A stretch of 64,000 bases of DNA from Paragorgia papillata (taxonomy: Eukaryota; Cnidaria; Anthozoa; Scleralcyonacea; Coralliidae): contig JAWNZC010000102.1 in the NCBI GenBank assembly GCA_035771165.1, forward strand, positions 2,636,001-2,700,000. The letters are read 5' to 3'. Positions 29,741-64,000 of the stretch are shown here, piece by piece. A model generated the notes under the pieces. The model made no database searches, was not told the DNA's origin, and worked only from the letters and a program-made list of their open reading frames with translations. A program made the translations under genes and the position numbers. Positions within the stretch are counted from its first letter, which is position 1. Each line of letters starts with the position of its first letter.

Positions 29741-30460
29741 TCAACGGTAAATATTGTTTGGAGAAATATTTTGCAGCATTTTTTGTTGTTTAATTTTAAC
29801 ATTTTATTGGTTGACGTGATGAGGCTTCTGAATACAGTTTGTTAATTATGAGTTAATTAAGAGGCTGATTACATGGAAAATTTTAGTGTGGTCTTCTAAT
29901 AAAATACTTCAAAAATGGAGTTGAAAAAATTGATCTGATATCAAACAGCAAGAAGCCTGTGTTAAAGCAAATCCGAAGGTTTTAATTTAACCAACTTCGA
30001 GGTGTTCTGAGATCAGATCAAACACAACTTTCGAGTGTTTGATATAGTTTCTCAATTGAATCAGTATTTTAAGAGAAATTTGAGGTAAAAGTTTGCTTAA
30101 TTTGTGCAATCACATATCCAAACTCAATCTCGGTCCTAATTTCCTTTGTTTTTATGTCATGAATTATTAATAAGTTTGAGATGTGTTGACTAACTGTTTC
30201 TTATTTTATTTGTTTTGTTTTTTTCAGATATCTTGATAATTTGCTCTTCAATTTTTTACACAAGTGGACTTCGTAAAGAGAAGTTTTCCAGTCGAACTTT
30301 CACAAATATAGTTTAGTTGGGTTTTTTTGTAAACTGTTCTGGTTTTTCTGCACATAGCATCATAAACTGTTTGTAATGGGAAGTTTTGTTTAGATATTTA
30401 TTAAACCCGTGTAACATTCACAAATCGTTGTTTACAAGTGATTTTTCTGACTGATAGTAC

Positions 30461-30649
30461 TGTTAACGCATTCCTGTCTGCTTCCCCAGAGGTGAATAAA
30501 ATCGTCAGAATAAAATACTAAAGATGAATTCGGACAGGAAAGAGTTAGAGAGATAGTTTATTAACTCATTCCTGTCCGAGGGCTTCCCCAGAGGTGAATA
30601 AAATCGTCAGAATAAAATACTAAAGACGGATTCGGACAGGAAAGAGTTG
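30461..30649. repeat. Two tandem copies of a small TIR unit
   Basis: The unit running from CATTCCTGTC to GACAGGAAAGAGTT, with CTTCCCCAGAGGTGAATAAA inside, occurs twice head to tail (about 30461-30547 and 30560-30649). Each copy has TIR-like ends. Confidence 0.8.
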
Positions 30650-30919
30650 AACCTTTTTTAGACATTTATTTTTTAACAGTAGGCATTATATATCGGCAGT
30701 GTTTGTTTATTTTGAAAATACGTTGGAAAAAAACAAAACAAAAAACAATTGAAAGTTTTCAGGTGATATGGGCGCCGCCATTTTGAATCATGACGTCACA
30801 TGGTTCATCATGGCTCATGGTTGCAACGGAATAGTAACATAATAATTATAGATAATTAAAAACGAAGTAAAGTAACTTTATTTATTTATTGAGGTAACAT
30901 ATGATTAACAAATAGATTC

Positions 30920-31083
30920 CATTTTGCCGTTGTCTGTTCAGTTATAGATGCACAGATGACGTCACAACGTGGTAAGAACAAAAAAGTGGCCCACGAGACG
31001 CAGTCGAGTCACTGATGTTCTTACCACGTTGTGACGTCTTCTGTGCATCTATAACTGAACAGACAACAAAAAAATGGAATCTA
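30920..31083. mobile_element. TIR element with arms of about 65 bp
   Basis: CCATTTTGCCGTTGTCTGTT with CAGTTATAGATGCACAG and GACGTCACAACGTGGTAAGA is mirrored after a short spacer. Total about 164 bp; no ORF. Confidence 0.85.
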
Positions 31084-31310
31084 TTTGTTTTATACAATAA
31101 AAATTTAAAAGGTCTTTGTCGAAACTCGTGCCGGATTTTGGGGCATGAAGAAGGAAAAAGGCAAGTCAGCTGACGTGATCTGACGTGACCATGTGTCTGT
31201 CCTCTAATAGATCATGGCCAACAACCAATGAAAACACGCATAGCAACTAGGGTATTGTATAACAGTATTTAGATACTGATAACCCAATGGCCTTCACTCC
31301 TTGATGGAAC

Positions 31311-31575
31311 TAGTTTGTAGAATTAACTGGGGAAACTATGGTGTTGATTTTGTGGAGGGAGGAAAACCGGAGAACCCAGTGAAAAACTCTCGAAGCACAG
31401 GAGAGAACCAACAACTCTACTCACACGAAGCTAAGGTGGTCACCCATCCAAGTACTAACCTCATTCGACCTGGCTTAACTTTAGCAATGAGAGGCAGCGC
31501 ACTAGCAGCTTGTGCCAAACAAAAATCGAGAAACTCTTGGTATTCTGTACCTTCGATAGACTTCTACACGTAGTT
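31311..31575. repeat. SINE-like composite with 5S-like segment
   Basis: GGTGTTGATTTTGTGGAGGG with GGAGAACC and AGGAGAGAACCAACAACTCT also occurs at about 15400-15485. It is followed here by a 5S-like segment with CACCCATCCAAGTACTAACC, as at 23015-23160, so the two parts may belong to one SINE family. Confidence 0.6.
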
Positions 31576-32279
31576 CTTGCAAATTTTAAGAAAACTTCTA
31601 AACATTAAGGTTTTGTAGTAGCTGCATTATTAATATCTTTAAATATTCTGAGATGACTCCTTTGTAATTTTCATGGCCTATTTTTTTTAAAACACAAATA
31701 GTCGTGGTGGGGGCGTGAAGACGGCGAAACTTCTAGGGGGTCAGAGAGTATTCTCCCCATGGAAAAATTTTGAATTCTCAGGTCTCGGAAATGCATTTTG
31801 GGGTAATTTTGAGCAAGCTTTTTGGGAGAAATACATAGTCGTAAATAAAATCTAGAGTGTGCATATTGGCATGTGCGCGCAAAATGGATGGCTTGCGCCC
31901 CCACGGGCCCTGAATCCCCCCCCTACACACACCACCGATTTTAAAACTCGAGAGAAGCACCCCCTCCCCCCCCCCCTCAAGGCGATGACCTTTCCCCCAT
32001 TAAAATATCTCCCCCCAACTTAGATCACTTATTTATACCGAGTTATTTAATATTACTAATAATATTCTCCACCCGAGTTCACTGTCCCACAATAATCATG
32101 AAATTCGAGTTTCTGAATTCAAAGTGCGCATTTCGTTTTTCGCTTGGTACACGTCATTGCGGAGTCTTTTCGCTGTTTTTCCAAAATACGTTGTGAATCT
32201 GAAATTTCAGCCCCACGCCCACTCTGGCTCTCGACGGTCTTCTTAGTCTTTATGTCTGTTAGATAACGTTATTTTTTTT

Positions 32280-32720
32280 CGTGTTAGTGGCGTAGCCAGG
32301 GTCTTGGGTTTGGAGGGGGGGGGCAAAAACCTCGGTCTCGTAAGGGGGTCCAGGGACATGATCCCCTGGAAAATTTTGGATTTCTAGTAGGGTCTCTGAA
32401 ACACAATTTCCTGCATTTTGAGGCAAGTATTTAAGAGTAATCTGAAAGCCATAAAAGTTACATAATTTTGTTGAAATCAAACCAGAACATAGAATTATAC
32501 ACATCAGAATATCTTTAGATTTATTTATAAACAAGTCGTAAATGTAAAAACAAGTTGGAGGCATTTTGTATAGACCCTTGGTATTGTAATTTATAGCATA
32601 TGCCTGTACCTGCTAGTACTAGTCTACTTACTTGGCCTTAGAACAACTGTACCCTCCCCCTTATACGTTTCTCCGCAGATTTAAACCTTTTACGAGAACG
32701 GTCTTGGAGATTATTTGGAG
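32280..32720. repeat. Dispersed repeat copy (inverse of 10845-11275)
   Basis: It contains GGCGTAGCCAGGGTCTTGGG, TTAAGAGTAATCTGAAAGCC and ACGAGAACGGTCTTGGAG in the order expected for the reverse complement of the 10.8-kb copy. Confidence 0.75.
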
Positions 32721-33287
32721 GGGGGAGGGGGGAGGGGGGCGATGATTCTGACTCTCGACGGTCTTTTTAAGTTGTGCTAAAGATACAAGAGACGATGAAC
32801 ACAATATTCTGTGACAACTTTCAATATTTTTTTTTCGTGTTCGTTGTTTTAATTGTTCTCACGCTGAACCATATTGACAACGCTTATAGCACGGAAGCTA
32901 AAAGAATGATATTTTATTTTAAAATCTAAACCAATATATACTTTGAAATAAAAAGTATTTGAACAACAATACTATAATGGAAAGATAATAGAAAGATTGA
33001 AATCTGATAATCGTGTTTCAAAATTATTGCAAGTCCCATTATTTCGTTTGGCTCGTGTAGACTGCTAGTGTATACATCGTGTTTACCCAGTAAATGAAAT
33101 TCAGACGTAATGCAGTAATATTCTTAAGGGAAATAACATTATTTACTGTTAATCCAATATTTAGCGTTAAGCTGTTTTTGTAAACGTTCAGCCAGGCACT
33201 GCATAATGTTGTAATTTCCTCTGGCTTAAAGAAGGACAAGGAGTTCACGTTTTTCTATCGGGTCATCGCGGTAGAAATTACGACATA

Positions 33288-64000
<30,713 letters not shown>

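Larger units (their letters stand above)
29741..33287. other. Intergenic region between acidic-protein and agrin-like genes
   Basis: No further coding exon was found in 3.5 kb. It should contain the 3' UTR of the upstream gene and the promoter of the agrin-like gene. Repeats present are listed separately; a poly-C/G region lies near 31955-31975 and 32318-32327. Confidence 0.6.

Overview
The window is animal nuclear DNA. It has multi-exon genes with GT-AG introns, metazoan extracellular-matrix domains (agrin-type NtA, follistatin/Kazal, VWA, laminin G, EGF, GON), tRNA- and 5S-derived SINE-like repeats, many short terminal-inverted-repeat (TIR) elements and very abundant microsatellites. Two galactose-3-O-sulfotransferase relatives and the repeat style suggest a marine invertebrate, most likely a cnidarian. 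That taxonomic placement is inference; nothing in the window proves a species.

Layout: (1) 0.4-3.3 kb, minus strand: five exons of a galactose-3-O-sulfotransferase relative whose PAPS-binding loops are destroyed; its last exon lies beyond the left edge. (2) 5.8-12.05 kb, minus strand: a complete nine-exon gene for a protein with two cyclic-nucleotide-binding domains (CNBD2-like, 796 aa). (3) 15.16-18.16 kb, plus strand: a complete four-exon Gal3ST-type sulfotransferase with intact motifs (479 aa). (4) 18.2-23.9 kb: gene-poor DNA with at least five TIR elements, one nested inside another, and a 5S-like repeat. (5) 23.97-29.74 kb, plus strand: a three-exon gene for a secreted, extremely acidic repeat protein (409 aa), whose first intron holds a LINE fragment nested in a TIR element and a 25-bp satellite. 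(6) 29.7-33.3 kb: further repeats. (7) 33.29-64 kb, plus strand, running off the right edge: one giant agrin-like gene.

The agrin-like gene is the outstanding feature. After a signal peptide and an NtA-like domain come one follistatin/Kazal (FS) module, a GON domain (known from ADAMTS9/20), 43 further FS modules, a VWA domain, an FS module, a second VWA, two FS modules, a laminin G domain, an EGF module and the start of a second laminin G domain: 47 FS modules in all, against nine in vertebrate agrin. Every FS, GON and VWA exon is symmetric phase 1-1, so exons can be added, lost or skipped without shifting frame. The array grew by two separate local amplifications: single exons with pentanucleotide-repeat introns (39.3-50.2 kb), including a six-exon higher-order unit of about 3 kb, and a two-exon dimer repeated six times with (GTCT)n introns (51.3-55.8 kb). 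Two array exons carry frame lesions, one uncorrected and one self-compensated, and seven modules have lost one complete Kazal disulfide.

No rRNA operon, CRISPR array or prokaryotic gene is present. Exon boundaries were placed by reading splice sites and requiring phase continuity; no transcript data were available.
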